Of a stretch of 64,000 bases of DNA, positions 1-11,127 are shown in pieces. Positions within the stretch are counted from its first letter, which is position 1, and every line of letters starts with the position of its first letter. Under the pieces are notes generated by a model. The model was not told the origin of the DNA. It saw only the letters and a program-made list of their open reading frames with translations, and searched no databases. Position numbers and translations under genes: made by a program. Source of the stretch: Epiperipatus broadwayi (lineage: Eukaryota; Onychophora; Udeonychophora; Euonychophora; Peripatidae); NCBI GenBank assembly GCA_028023455.1, contig JAQFVV010006509.1:495529-559528 (forward strand), written 5' to 3'.

Positions 1-114
1 AACCTAGATCTTGAGATCTCATGCAACCCTCCAGCAGCCATCTGTTATCTGTACTTAGTTCAGACCTATATGACTATATAAGCTAATGAGCTTGGATTGA
101 AAATATTATGTTTT
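1..114. repeat. F-family foldback fragment, left half, cut by the window edge
   Basis: This segment shares two blocks with the sequence around 2283-2470. The block 'gttcagacctatatgacta' (followed by a run ending in 'aaaatatt') recurs at about 2330-2385. The first 45 bases match the reverse complement of about 2420-2467, including 'ccagcag' next to 'catct'. The right continuation of the same unit resumes at 2112 after an insertion. It is a non-coding dispersed repeat with other copies at 2.4, 6.2, 18.0, 33.2 and 44.2 kb. Confidence 0.6.
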
Positions 115-622
115 TATCATATCTGACCTTGCCTTTAGAAGTCAACTATTCTAGATTCCTTACAGATCTGGCATACCCAGTTGCTATCCAGTGGATATAA
201 ATTCTTCATTGGAGTTTGCACACATAATCCATGTTTTCTGTAAGGTGGAATCTGCTATTAAATAGTCAGCCTTTTTAGGCAAGCCAGAGAAAGTGATTAC
301 TTCTGTCAATCTGAATGATTGAATGTGCTCTATAATATACATTCTGTTGTCAGCATATAGTCTAATCATTATTCTGACATCCATGCAGTGAGGCAAGTCC
401 ACATATGGACTGCAAACTGCTACATCTACAACTGACTTGATGCAAGCTATCTAAGAGCAGCTAGAAAAGTCTGAACTGGAGCTGACTTAAGGCAAGCTGT
501 ATGACACAGCTGAAACAGTCTTAGTTGAGCTCACAAGGCAGGATAGTTATATAGCTGGAAGTAAGTTTCATGTCTCATCATGACTAACTTCATATTAACT
601 TGTATAAACTATATTTATATGT
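115..622 (+). repeat. LTR-like repeat, copy 1
   Basis: It starts TATCATATCTGACC, where copy 2 has TGTCATATCTGATC, and aligns with copy 2 over blocks such as 'ctattctagattccttacag', 'cacataatcca' and 'aacttgtataaactatattt'. It carries about 90 extra bases near its 3' end. The exact 3' boundary is uncertain because the copies diverge after 'aactatatttat'. Confidence 0.6.
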
Positions 623-1399
623 TTTATTAACTAACATGTGTATATATTTTTGTAACTAATAAATTATAAATATTAATTGTTGAGTAGTTTGTTATCATAT
701 GTTTGTTGGTTTTGAACTGAACCTGTAAGCCAAGCCAAACACAACAGATCTGACTGTAGTCAGAATATATTTTAAAAATACCTTTACCAAGGTTTTCATG
801 ATTGTCAATATTCAATCAGTTGGCTTTTTGGTCTCCATCAATGTTTCTAGGACTTGTTTTCCATTGTTTGTGTTGACAATGGGAGAGAGTTGAGGCAGCA
901 TTTTCTTATAACACAGGCATTGTTTTCAGTGTTGTCTCAGGCTTCAGTTGTTTATTGTTGAAGGTTTTGGGACCTGAAGCCCAGCTGAACATCCTAAAGT
1001 TGTCTAGCAATGCATGTTGTTAGATCTGCAGATTTTGCACAGATGTTGATCACAGTAATAATTGACTGGTTTACTATTGAATTTATAGCTTTCAAATATC
1101 TGGATCTCTATATTGTCATTGTCCAAACAGAAGATAGTCATCAACATCAATGACATCTCAACCAGCTAAGACCCAACTGCACAACAGAAGCTGATAAAAG
1201 CAGTAACCAACCTAGGACAAATACATCAAGCAAGAAAGATGAACATCAAACTCAAAGCAGCAGCAAACATCTAGGAACAATCAAGTGAAGAGGAAACCAA
1301 GGACAGTGATGAATGGAAGCCACTAACAAAGTGGACAATATGTTGACTAGTGATTTCAATGACTATATTTTTCAAAGCTAATTTAAGCCACGGGGAGGA
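623..1399 (+). other. Internal region of the LTR-like unit with polypurine tract
   Basis: About 780 bases between the two direct repeats, with no long open frame and no recognisable retroviral-type protein domain in any frame. The last nine bases (1391-1399, CGGGGAGGA) form a purine-rich tract that abuts the TG of the second repeat, the position expected for the plus-strand primer of an LTR retrotransposon. The short interior suggests a non-autonomous or internally deleted element. Confidence 0.45.
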
Positions 1400-1816
1400 T
1401 GTCATATCTGATCTTGCCTTTAGAAGTGGACTATTCTAGATTCCTTACAGATATAGCACACCTCATCCCTATCCAATGGTGGTAAATCCTTCATTGGGGT
1501 TTGTGCACATAATCCAATTGTTTCCAATAAGTTAGGGGATCTGCCATTAAATAGCCTTTTGGAGGCAAGACAGAAAGTGGGCAATTACTTCTGTCAACCT
1601 GAATGATTAAATATGCTCTTCAATAAATTCTCTGCCATCAGCAAAGGTATTTTCTCTAGTCATTATCAAGATGTCTATGCTGTGAAACAATCCACACTTA
1701 GACTGGAAACAGCTATGTCCACAAACAACATGAGGCAATCTGTCTAAGGGCATCTGAAAGAATCTCAACTAGAGCTGACTTGAAACAAGCATTAACTTGT
1801 ATAAACTATATTTATT
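1400..1816 (+). repeat. LTR-like repeat, copy 2
   Basis: Direct repeat of 115-622, beginning TGTCATATCTGATCTTGCC directly after a purine tract. Numerous substitutions separate the two copies, so the insertion is old. The 3' limit is taken where similarity to copy 1 ends. Confidence 0.6.
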
Positions 1817-1885
1817 AATGCGAGATACAACTCATAGTTTTTTTCAGAATTGCTACTCTTAATTTTTTTTTCAGCCATGAAGGAA

Positions 1886-1965
1886 AAAATTTCCAAATGT
1901 CTTGTTGTATTTTATACTATAATTTTTCAAGACATGAGGTACAAAAATTTCCAAATGTCTTGATA
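1886..1965. repeat. Short direct repeat spacing the LTR copies
   Basis: The string 'aaatttccaaatgtcttg' occurs twice, near 1888 and 1946, in the spacer between LTR copy 2 and the inverted partial copy. The cause is unknown; a local duplication is the simplest reading. Confidence 0.5.
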
Positions 1966-2111
1966 TGTAATGGCAGATGCCCTACTTTACTGGAAATACT
2001 TGGATTATGTGTGTGAACCCCAATGAAGGATTTATCCCCATTGAATAGTGACCAAGTGTGCCAGATCTGTAAGGAAATAGTCCATTTCTACAGGCAAAGT
2101 CAGATATGACA
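1960..2111 (-). repeat. LTR-like repeat, copy 3, partial and inverted
   Basis: The reverse complement begins TGTCATATCTGACTTTGCC and follows the first 150 bases of copies 1 and 2 ('gactatttccttacagatct', 'aatccttcattggggtt'). It ends flush with 'gttttcaatttt', the continuation of the interrupted F-family sequence. It therefore supplies the right end of the insertion. Confidence 0.65.
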
Positions 2112-2230
2112 GTTTTCAATTTTACTCTCATAGTACCCATACAATGGCTTGCATTGAGTGGCATTATTGTATGGAGAGTTTTTCCTGTTTGAATAACAGT
2201 TATGAGGAAGTATAAGAAATGATGATCTTG
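2112..2230. repeat. F-family foldback fragment, right half
   Basis: It continues the F sequence broken at 114 ('gttttcaatttt...ctcatag', compare 2393-2414). It ends with the family signature 'tggagagtttt(t/g)cctgttt' and 'aagaaatgatgatc', the reverse complement of the left-end motif of the 6.2-kb and 33.2-kb copies. Confidence 0.6.
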
Positions 2231-2282
2231 TGATGTTTAGTGGTTTAGTGCCATACCTGCCTAATAGGATAATGGTTGCTAT

Positions 2283-2690
2283 GGTTATTAAAGAACCAAA
2301 GATACCAATGTGTACATGTACTTAACTGAGTTCAGACCTATATGACTATGTAAGCTAATGAGTTTTGATTAAAAATATTATTGGGTTTTCAATTTTAGAC
2401 TCATAGTTTATTCTTGATATAAAAAGATGACTGCTGGAGAGCTGCATTCGATTCTAAGATCTAGGTGCAGTGTTCTCAAGCGCAAAGCTCCTCACTGATA
2501 AAAGCTACAAGTTAGAAACTAGTCTGGGGATATTGGATGAGTAGGCACTAGATAGGGATTTTATGCACAAGCTTTCTGGCATCTATTGATTACTTGGGCT
2601 TGCACTGAGTGGCGCTACTGTATAGAGAGTTTTGCCTGTTTTAATATCATAAGAAATGGTGATCAAGTGAATTATTAATTTTGTGTTTAT
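2283..2690. repeat. F-family foldback copy
   Basis: It contains the shared F blocks 'gttcagacctatatgactat', 'gatgactgctggagagctgc', 'ctcctcactgataaaagcta', 'gagtaggcactagatagg' and 'gagagttttgcctgtttta', in the same order as the 33.2-kb copy. It closes with 'aagaaatggtgatca', the inverted left-end motif of the family. It is non-coding. Confidence 0.65.
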
Positions 2691-3527
2691 GCTATAAGTA
2701 CTTATCAATTCATTCTACAATATCCATGATTGAATTTTCTCTATTTTTTTTTTTTTTTTAAAAAAAAAAACATTTTTTAGAAAATATTTTTAAAAAAAAG
2801 TTTATTAAAAATCTGTAAAACTTACTGCAATTTTGAAGACATTGTGTGTGTGTGTTTTAAAAAAGTTTAAAATTATATATTATGTACATGTGTAATGCAA
2901 ACCATTTTTCCATTATGTTTACTAAAAGACAAATCTCTTATCATGCATACTTTGAAAGATGAATGAAGTGTTTATTAAGGGCAGTTCATTAGAAAAAATG
3001 AAGGTGTTACAATATATTTTCAATAGTTAAGTAAATTTATTATAAATAATAGACAATGAATAATATTATTGTTGTAAATAAATTATAAGTTCCAAATAAT
3101 CATCGAGATATTTTTTATGTTATCTATTGCAATAAATCTCTTGAAATAAAATAATAAAACTACTATATTATCGAAATGAAGAAAAAAATTTAGCACAAAA
3201 TTTAATACCAACACTTCAGAAAATAAAAATAAATACATACAACAAATATCAATGTCACAATCTTTTTAAAAAAAATATTTCTAAGAAAATATAATTGTAT
3301 ACCAAAGTCTGTTTATCTGCTTTACAATGTCACCAAATTAATATATTGGATATTTTTTATGACAAGAAGTATTATTTACAGATTTTATATTAATTTTTAA
3401 TTTGAACATTTTGTACCTAATTTTAATATCTAAATTACCAAAGCTTTATTATAAGAAGATAAAATATAGTACTATTTTTTTGTTTGATGCTAAGATTTAA
3501 AATCCAAATACATGAAATTACAAAAAT
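2691..3527. other. AT-rich stretch without a gene
   Basis: No open frame of interest and no recognisable repeat family. A run of about 15 T is followed by 10 A near 2744-2771, forming a small palindrome. The rest is low-complexity AT-rich DNA. Confidence 0.6.
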
Positions 3528-4219
3528 TTATAAACTGTAATATTAATAAGCCAATAAGCTAATGCGCATGCACTTTGTAGATTTAACTATATAAATGAAT
3601 ACTCTCACTTTCCAAACACAAGATAAATCTTTGTGAAAAGATAGAATGAATCTATCTGTTTGACCCAAACATTTATGTATGGGCAAATTTTAAGTACTTG
3701 GAAATAAGAACATGAAGATGCTAATCGATCACTTTAAACTACTTTTTTTACTATGCCTGAATGAATGATGCTTGCAAAATTTCTATAATTTATGATACGT
3801 CATTCTTATTAAATTATGATATGTCATTTTTATTAAATTAAATGTATGCAAATAAGGCATTTATTTTAAGCATATATAAATAAGACATTTATTTTATATA
3901 GCACTATATAAAATAAATGTCTTATTTACATATGTTTAATTTAATAAGAATGATGTATCATAAATTCTAGAAATTTTGCAAGTGGCATTCATTCAGACAT
4001 AGTAGAAAAACTAATTTAAAGTGATCATGTAACATCTTCATGCTCTCATTTCCAAATACTTAAGATCTGCCCATACATAAACGTTTGGGTTGAAAAGATA
4101 GATTTATTCTATCTTTTTACAAATACTTTATCTTGTGTTTGGAAAGTGAGAGTGTTTATTTATATAGTTAAATCTACAAAGCGCATGTGCATTACCTTAT
4201 TAATATTACAGTTTATAAA
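3528..4219. mobile_element. Foldback element with about 330-bp inverted arms
   Basis: The left arm starts 'tttataaactgtaatattaa' and the right arm ends with its reverse complement. Similarity runs almost to the centre: 'gcgcatgcactttgtagatt' (near 3565) against 'atctacaaagcgcatgtgc' (near 4170), and 'ctctcactttccaaacacaa' against 'tgtttggaaagtgagagtgt'. The central part near 3830-3930 holds repeated 'aataagacatttatttta' units. It is non-coding. No clear target duplication is visible. It is best read as a MITE or foldback DNA transposon derivative; the superfamily is unknown. Confidence 0.75.
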
Positions 4220-5589
4220 AACATAGCCCTATATAAAATAAATGTCTTATTTAAAAATTTACAGTCATTTAAATATGATTAAAAATTAATTATGCCTTAA
4301 ATGATATTTGCTAAGAGATATAGAAGTAACTATAGCTTATTTACATCCATTCCTATTATTTCATTGCTCTGAATTATTGTTATTTAAATTTTGGTAAATG
4401 AAAAGTGTTTTCATTTTATTTTTCTTGTAATAAAACTTTTCTAATCTAATGTTGTAGATTGTGCAATTTTATTCATAGGTTTCTGAGCTTATCTAAATCA
4501 TAAATATTCAATTTGTTATCAATGTATCAAGGCAACATCAATAACTAAAAGATAGTTTTCTTCAAAAAATAGATTCTTTCGCCTTCTGCTCTGGTCTAAT
4601 ACCTTAATATAACAAAGAGAGCAAATACCTTAATATAACAAAAAAAGCTGATAGGACTGTAACTAATAAAGATTACATATATGTGTGTGTGCACACGCTT
4701 AATTGGACCAATCTAAAATGATAATATATATCATGACATTGACAATAGAATAAAATAAGAGTATGGTAAAATATTTAATAAAAATGATCAAAGTCAGAAC
4801 TATATACATATTTTTCAAGTGTAAGTCATAGAATGAATTAAGAATAGAACGCATAAGTACCAAACTGTATTAAAAATTAAAGCAATAATTTATGAGATTT
4901 TGTATACTTAGAAAAATATAAATAAATGTATCATAATGGATAAACAACTTATACAACTAATAGTGGGAGGATCATTATTAAATGATTGAAAGATTTAGAA
5001 ATATAATTTAAAATTATTATTTGTCTAGATTCGATTTTGTGAAAATTTTAAATAGATAATAATATGCACGTATTTCATTAATTTATATATGTTATTTTAG
5101 TGTATTATATTTTAATGATAACATTAGAAGAAGCGGTAACAGAATAATTCATATAATAATTAGAAGTAGATATGTTAAAAACAATCTTACAAAAAATGAA
5201 AATTTACTTTGGTGATAAATTCAAGTTGTTTGTTATCAGTGTTATGTAAAATTGATTAATATTATATATACATTTATTTTAAACAATTATTTTATATTTG
5301 ATAATAAATTATTGATTTTATGTATTCATTTATGTAGAAGTTGTAATAAAAGATTTTATGCCATGATGGTTGGCATTTTACTTTATAGTTACAAATGTGT
5401 CCCCCCCCCCTACTTTTAAGTAATCAATTATTATTCATTCTTTTAAATAATCTAATATGAATTGAGTTTTTACGCCTTTATATAAATTTATGATAAAATG
5501 GTATAAATTATGCACACGTTTAATATGTTATTTTAAATTGTTTTAAAAAGTTGAGTAAAACCACTATTTTTGGTATAGCATTTATATAT
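4220..5589. other. AT-rich stretch without a gene
   Basis: No coding signal. A run of ten C at 5401-5410 stands out in the AT-rich surroundings. A short 'tgtgtgtgtgcacac' tract lies at about 4681-4695. Nothing else is recognised. Confidence 0.6.
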
Positions 5590-5960
5590 ATACACCACCA
5601 TCATCATTTTAAACTATTATAGATCCATAGCAGTTTTGCAGGTCTCTCCAAATATAATCCAGTTTTTTTAATCTCTAGCTTCTCCCTCCACATCATATAA
5701 ACAAACTTGTTTATTCCATATATCTATTTTACATGTGATCTCTTTCTAGGTCTTCTTCCATTGTCCATCTATTATCATCTCCTCTAGAAAGATGTACAGC
5801 TTTATTTTATTTGAATCTTTTAACCCTTTCAAAGACGTAATACCTATCTTTTCATTTATTCATGTAATTTGTTTTCTGATATTTTTGTTACTTCTAATAT
5901 ACATCTTTTTATACTTTATTGAGTGGTCTGGAGTCTCAATGTTTTTATTTTATTAAGTGT
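5590..5960 (-). pseudogene. Probable LINE 3' end remnant
   Basis: Read on the minus strand, the segment contains a decayed frame with a basic stretch GRRPRKR followed by about 40 codons and a Trp-rich end. It terminates in short GATGATGATGG-type repeats. That arrangement resembles the extreme C-terminus and 3' end of RTE-type non-LTR retrotransposons. No RT catalytic motif is present because the piece is 5'-truncated. The evidence is weak, as only the tail is preserved. Confidence 0.35.
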
Positions 5961-6204
5961 CTGAGGGTCAGATTCATAAAAACATAAAAAAATGAAGAAA
6001 TAAAATTACCTTTAGTTAGAGTAGATTCCAACTAGAATCAATTGACTGCTATCTTAAATCAATTATTTACTTGCTTTTCATTATTGTAAGTATTATTTAC
6101 AATATGTTTAAAATATTCATCTTAAAAACCTAGAAAAAAATAAGCCATAATTTGCAAAAAAAAAAAAAACATGGAGAAAATTTACTTATATTAAGATTAC
6201 GAAC

Positions 6205-6390
6205 AATAAACATCACATGATCACCATTTCTTGTCCTTGCTTATAACTGTTATAATTAAAACAGGAAAAACTCACTATACATATTGCCATACACAAGAGT
6301 AATCAATGGATGACAGAAGGCTTGTGCATAAAATCCCCATTTAGCTTGCTGTGTGTGGCAATATGTATAATGAGTTTTGCATGTTTTAAT
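6205..6390. mobile_element. F-family element flanked by 12-bp target duplication
   Basis: It begins 'aataaacatcacatgatcac' and ends 'gttttgcatgttttaat'. It is flanked by 'aagattacgaac' (6193-6204) and 'aagattacaaac' (6391-6402), a 12-bp duplication with one mismatch. Internal arms are inverted: 'aaaacaggaaaaactcacta' against 'taatgagttttgcatgtttt'. It contains the family block 'gtaatcaatggatg'. Confidence 0.7.
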
Positions 6391-6410
6391 AAGATTACAA
6401 ACGGTAAAAT

Positions 6411-7523
6411 ATACTTCTAAACTTAAAAAAAGAAGTCTAAAATGTATGTGAGATAAATTCAAACTAATTTAATTTTTGCAAAATACATTCATATCTAGGA
6501 AGATACCGAGCTAAACATTAGTTCAGTTTTAAAAATTCTATATATTAAGATATATGAAAATTTATAACAGTGTCATATATCAATTGTAAGCAATGAGTAT
6601 TTTTTATTACTAAAACAACATTCTATTATTTTAGAGTTATTATTTAGAAAAAGAAATTACATTACCTCTATCTCAATAAAAAATTTCATTATCATTTTAT
6701 TTAATTATTCGTCCATATATATATATATGTTTGTATATAAATTGCATTTATTAGCAATTTAATGATATTATATTAAAATTTTCAAATCACAATTTGTCAG
6801 TACTATTTTTAATACACATTTTAAATAAATATTTCCATTGTCTAATATTATTTTTTTGGAAATTTTATAAGAATTTTTGTGATGGTATCAGTTTTGTTAT
6901 CTGAGATCCTTTAGAAAGATCTTTTATGCATACAGCTAATTGTAGCTTTTGAATTTAAATTACACAAACATACTATACTTTTTTATAACTCTCATTAATA
7001 GATAAAATTTCTTGTATAGCAAAAAAATCACTGCAAAGATGAATGTAGAAGAAAATTTAGTAATATTACTTAGTGCTATTAGTATACAAATGTTAAAATA
7101 AATAACTTTTTATTTAAGATGTTGTAGCTATGTTGTAGATAGATATAATATAAGATAGAAAATTATGCAAACATAATATTACTTTATGAAGATGTATGAT
7201 TGTTATTAGCAGTAAAGTTGTAACAACATATTCGCTATTATTTTAAAAATATATATGTATAAATTGTGATAAAAACGAATTACAAATAGCAAACTTTTTT
7301 ATATATTATTTTAATAATTTGACTCAGTTAAATATTAATTTATCTATTTTTTTAATTAAATATATAACCACATGGTATCATTAATTCAAGCACATCTCCC
7401 ATTTTTCCAAATGTATTATCATTTTAAATATACTTAAAACGTTTATTCTCTTTTATCTTTTTTCATATATTATAACACAGCAAATGTACATCCACTTTTT
7501 CTTTTAAAATATATATGTTCTGC
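6411..7523. other. AT-rich stretch without a gene
   Basis: No gene, RNA or clear mobile element seen. A short (TA)n run lies at 6715-6728. The rest is unassigned AT-rich sequence. Confidence 0.6.
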
Positions 7524-7814
7524 AATAATATTAACAAATTAAAAATCTTTCTCCTTTTTCTTTTCAAAAACTTTATTTTTTTATATCAATACTGAACATA
7601 TATATATTTATATAATACAAAACTCCAACGTTTCAACTGTTTTTATCTTCATACAGTCATTTTCAAGGATATCTCTCTTCCACTGCTATATTTTATTACT
7701 CTTTCTTTTACATTATTTAATTGTAATTATATATATATATGTTCAGTATTGATATAAAAAAATAAAGTTTTTGAAAAGAAAAAGGAGAAGGATTTTTAAT
7801 TTGTTGATATTATT
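7524..7814. mobile_element. Inverted-repeat cassette with hammerhead-like core
   Basis: Arms of about 85 bp (7524-7608 and 7730-7814) are near-perfect reverse complements, for example 'tttttcttttcaaaaacttt' against 'aaagtttttgaaaagaaaaa'. Between them, on the minus strand (7656 to 7621), lies CTGTATGAAG, then a short stem, then TGAAACGTTGGAGTTTTG. The layout resembles the hammerhead ribozymes in terminal repeats of Penelope-like elements. The GAAAC block is intact, but the CTGATGA block has one extra base. It is probably a short non-autonomous relic; ribozyme activity is doubtful. Confidence 0.55.
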
Positions 7815-7856
7815 TTTATCTTTTTTATATTTATATATGTCAAATATGTGTTGTCA

Positions 7857-7960
7857 AGCATTAGTGGTTGAGAGGTAGTGACAGCTGCTTTACAAGCAGT
7901 TTTCCCGGGTTAGAGGGTTCACTTTCTGGCTGATGCTATGACACATGAGAAAAAAAAACA
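7857..7960 (+). repeat. Minimal tRNA-like SINE
   Basis: Residues 7857-7937 fold as a tRNA-like unit. The 7-bp acceptor stem is AGCATTA/TGATGCT, the anticodon-type arm is CTGC-TTTACAA-GCAG, and a G+C-rich variable arm precedes a T arm with GGTTCACTTTC. It is followed by ATGACACATGAG and a run of eight A, with no further body. The same unit occurs at 12.4 and 62.7 kb. TAC at the anticodon position would read as Val, while the long variable region is of Leu/Ser type, so the parent tRNA is unclear. Confidence 0.7.
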
Positions 7961-10857
7961 TGTGTTAGTAGAATGCAAATTTTAAATATATTATTAATTG
8001 TCATGCATAATTTTGATTATTTGTGTAATAAAATAATAAAAATGTTAGAATGAAAATTAATTTTAAAATATTATCTAATTAATATTTTATATTAATTTTT
8101 AATTAATAATTATATAATCTTATCATTATTATATTAACAACTTTGAATTCCATTTAAGGTGTGTCTTTTTAGTTTGAGATTGAGTTTAGGTTTTCTTCTA
8201 AAGTAACAAATCCTGCTAGGAAGTCTTCATGTTTAATTCATTGTCTTAGTGCTTTGTGCAGGCTTATATAATTTATTTTTGTTAATTAATTGATCAAAAT
8301 TTTAGCACTACTTTTTACTCATTTTAATTAACTTAAATTTTATAATTATTTCTTATATTAATATAGTATAATTTAATAAACATGAGATGCATAAACTGCC
8401 AATGTTTTTTATAATTGCCATTTCTTATCATTTTCTCTTTATTCCCATTATTAGATATTTATATTTTATGATATTACAACAATTCCCAAATCAGATGTTT
8501 TTTTAAAAAAACTATTTTTTACCAACTCGCAAATAGTATCATTTTTGTCATATTAATGTCAATTTGCTGACCAAACAAAAGATAGGAGGCCTTTTATTTG
8601 ATTTCCAAATTCTTATAAAGTAAATAAATAAAACATTGATACTTCAAAAGCATGATACAGTACACAAGAAAGGTTTTTATAATTATTAATCACACCAGCT
8701 TACAGTTTTAAATAATAATCAAAATTAAAATATTAATAATTTTATTAAGCCTAAAAATAAATTAATGCTATTTAATATGTAAGATTTGGAATAAAGACAT
8801 TATTCATATACTTGGAGCTTAAAGGTAAATGCAGGGGATTTAAACACAGACGTTTAAGCATGCTTAAACTATTCACACTATTTTATACCACTGATATACA
8901 TGCCCACACACATGTAAAAAAGAACCACCACTCATCATTGAAGCTTGTCCATTAAACTATGAAGATTTTCTATCTTAATATAAACTGAGCACTGATTATA
9001 TATATGTGTGGGAGATGATGATCTGGACCAACTGATGAGTGCTGGCTCAGCACAAAATACGATACGTATATTGATGATTATTTATCTTTCTACATGTGTG
9101 TGGTCTTGTGTATCAATGGTATGAGATAGTGTGGATAGTTGAAGGGTGCTTGAAAGCTGTGTTCAAATACTCTATATTTTCCATTTAACATGTAATGCTG
9201 AAAATATAGCAGTCAATTATTTACAGTATTTTCATTTTGTTATTTTACACTGCAAGATGATTTGACTAATAATTACAAAATTCATTGTGATATAAAGTTT
9301 TCATTTTTTCAAACTATCAATGTTTAATTTATTTATCATACAATAATGTACAGTCAGATAGAAGACTCATCTGGCCATCTTTTTTGAACAATAGATTGGG
9401 ATTGATACACAAAAGTGGACATTGTTTATACATTCATTTATACAAATATATTTTAATCTGACTTGATAATTGTTATAATTGTTCCATGAACAAATTTATA
9501 TTATCAGGGTTACATAGTTAATAACAATAATTTGTATACAGCATATATTGTTGGAAATATTACAAAACACAAAATAATTGCTATAAATTTTTTTAACTTT
9601 ATTTATCCAAATGTTTTCTGAGCATCATCATCTCTTAATCATTTGTTTGTGAGTCTGAACTTGTGACAATTTTTTTTTCAATCAATAGATAAATACTAAT
9701 CAAAGTCACATTAAATTAATAGATTATTAAAAGAAAGTGAGACATTGTAATTTGTAAGAAGATAATCTTCCAAGACAAGTACCATGCATAATGCTCTGAG
9801 ACAATGGCTCCAAGTAGCAAATTAGAATAGGTGGATAAACGAAACATACTTTAATATAAGTATAAATATTTTAATAATAATATTTATTTTTATTTAAATG
9901 TATTTTTCCTCTTATATTCTTTGATTTATTTCATAAACCTTTTGAATATATTACTAGTAGCTTTTTCAATAATTAAAAAAAAATGAGTTTTTAAAGAATA
10001 CCTTAGATACCAAAATTGATTGTACAGGGTCTGTAGTATATGCATATTTGTTTCTGTCCATGGTTGCTTGTTATTGTTATTATATCAGCATTTTTTTTTT
10101 CAATCACATTTAGATTCTAAAAAGATTCAACTCATTAATAAATTTGGTAAAATATGTGGAAAATGCAAAAAGCATTCTAAACAAAAATAAGACATCAAAT
10201 CATTTTTCTTAATATTCTCTAATCTAAATTTTGGATTGAATGAAATAATTAAGAACTAAAACACATGACAGTGATTTAAAATTTATTTTCTTTTTGTATA
10301 ATATCTAGAAATAGCTCAATATCTTTTCAAACTACAGATAGAATGACAGGTGAAATTCTTCCAAAATATTGGTGCTATAATAATAAGCAGTTTCTCTCAG
10401 AATAATGTAAAAGTTATATTTTTATCTATAAAAACAATTTATACAAAATTTTATATTGGATAAAAATCTTATTGATTTGATTTCCTATCTTATAAATTCT
10501 TTTCCAAATGCAGCAAAAAAGTATTTTTTTTTTATTATCTTTACTATGTTTTCAGAACTTAAAATGAAAAATATATATTATTGATACCTTATACAAACTG
10601 CCTCAATTTGATGAAAAATTTGATTATAAACAACTAAGAAAAATATGTGCTTAGGAATGTGAAGTCTACTAGTGATAAGTCTTTTAAATTGTAAATTAAC
10701 AGTGATCACATTAAACATATATCATAAAATGACAAAAAAAAGTAAACAAATTTTATTGAAAAAAAAAGATATCTATAGTTGAAAATTTCAAAAATGTGCA
10801 CATGCAATTAGATTCATATTAAATATATTAAATTTAGTAAGCACAAACAGATGATAG
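7961..10857. other. AT-rich stretch without a recognised gene
   Basis: No coding region supported in any frame. The segment 8810-9180 is less AT-rich and holds paired words such as 'gatgagtgctggctcagcac'. It may be an old dispersed repeat, but no second copy was found here. The rest shows only A and T runs. Confidence 0.5.
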
Positions 10858-11127
10858 TAATAATGTGAAAGGCTAAAACCTTCAACAGATATGCTTTAAA
10901 AATGCTTATGTGACAGCCAATCAGATATAATAATGACTGCACACAGAACTCAATTCTAAAACACAAGTGAGAGCTATGAGAAAAAGATGGGATCTTTTTT
11001 TCATAATTCTGACTTGTGTTTTAGAATTAAGAGTTCCATATGCCGTCATTATTATATCTGATTGGCTGTCACATAAGCATTTTTAAAGCATATCTGTGGA
11101 AGGTTTTAGCCTTTCATGTTATTATTA
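10858..11127. mobile_element. G-family foldback element, copy 1
   Basis: Palindromic element with arms of about 110 bp. The left arm reads 'taatgtgaaaggctaaaacc' and the right arm mirrors it ('ggttttagcctttcatgtta'). Both arms hold the block 'tgacagccaatcagatata' and a mirrored 'attctaaaacacaagt'. The loop is about 35 bp. It matches 20039-20268. It is non-coding and MITE-like; no target duplication is obvious. Confidence 0.75.

Larger units (their letters stand above)
115..2111 (+). mobile_element. Composite of LTR-type repeats bounded by inverted ends and a 5-bp target duplication
   Basis: Three related copies of one repeat build this unit: 115 to about 622 (plus), 1400 to about 1816 (plus), and 1960-2111 (partial, minus). 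The two plus copies resemble the LTRs of a small LTR retrotransposon, and a purine-rich tract lies directly before the second. The right boundary is not an LTR 3' end but an inverted copy of the LTR 5' end (TGTCATATCTGAC). The flanks carry 'gtttt' at 110-114 and 2112-2116, as expected for a 5-bp target site duplication. No gag or pol protein is readable in the interior, so it is non-autonomous or gutted. A DNA transposon with long terminal inverted repeats is the main alternative. Confidence 0.6.

Noticed and set aside
3528-4219. CRISPR-like array, because of repeated 'aataagacatttatttta' words
   Set aside because: The words are parts of one palindrome, without regular spacing or unique spacers, and the genome is eukaryotic.
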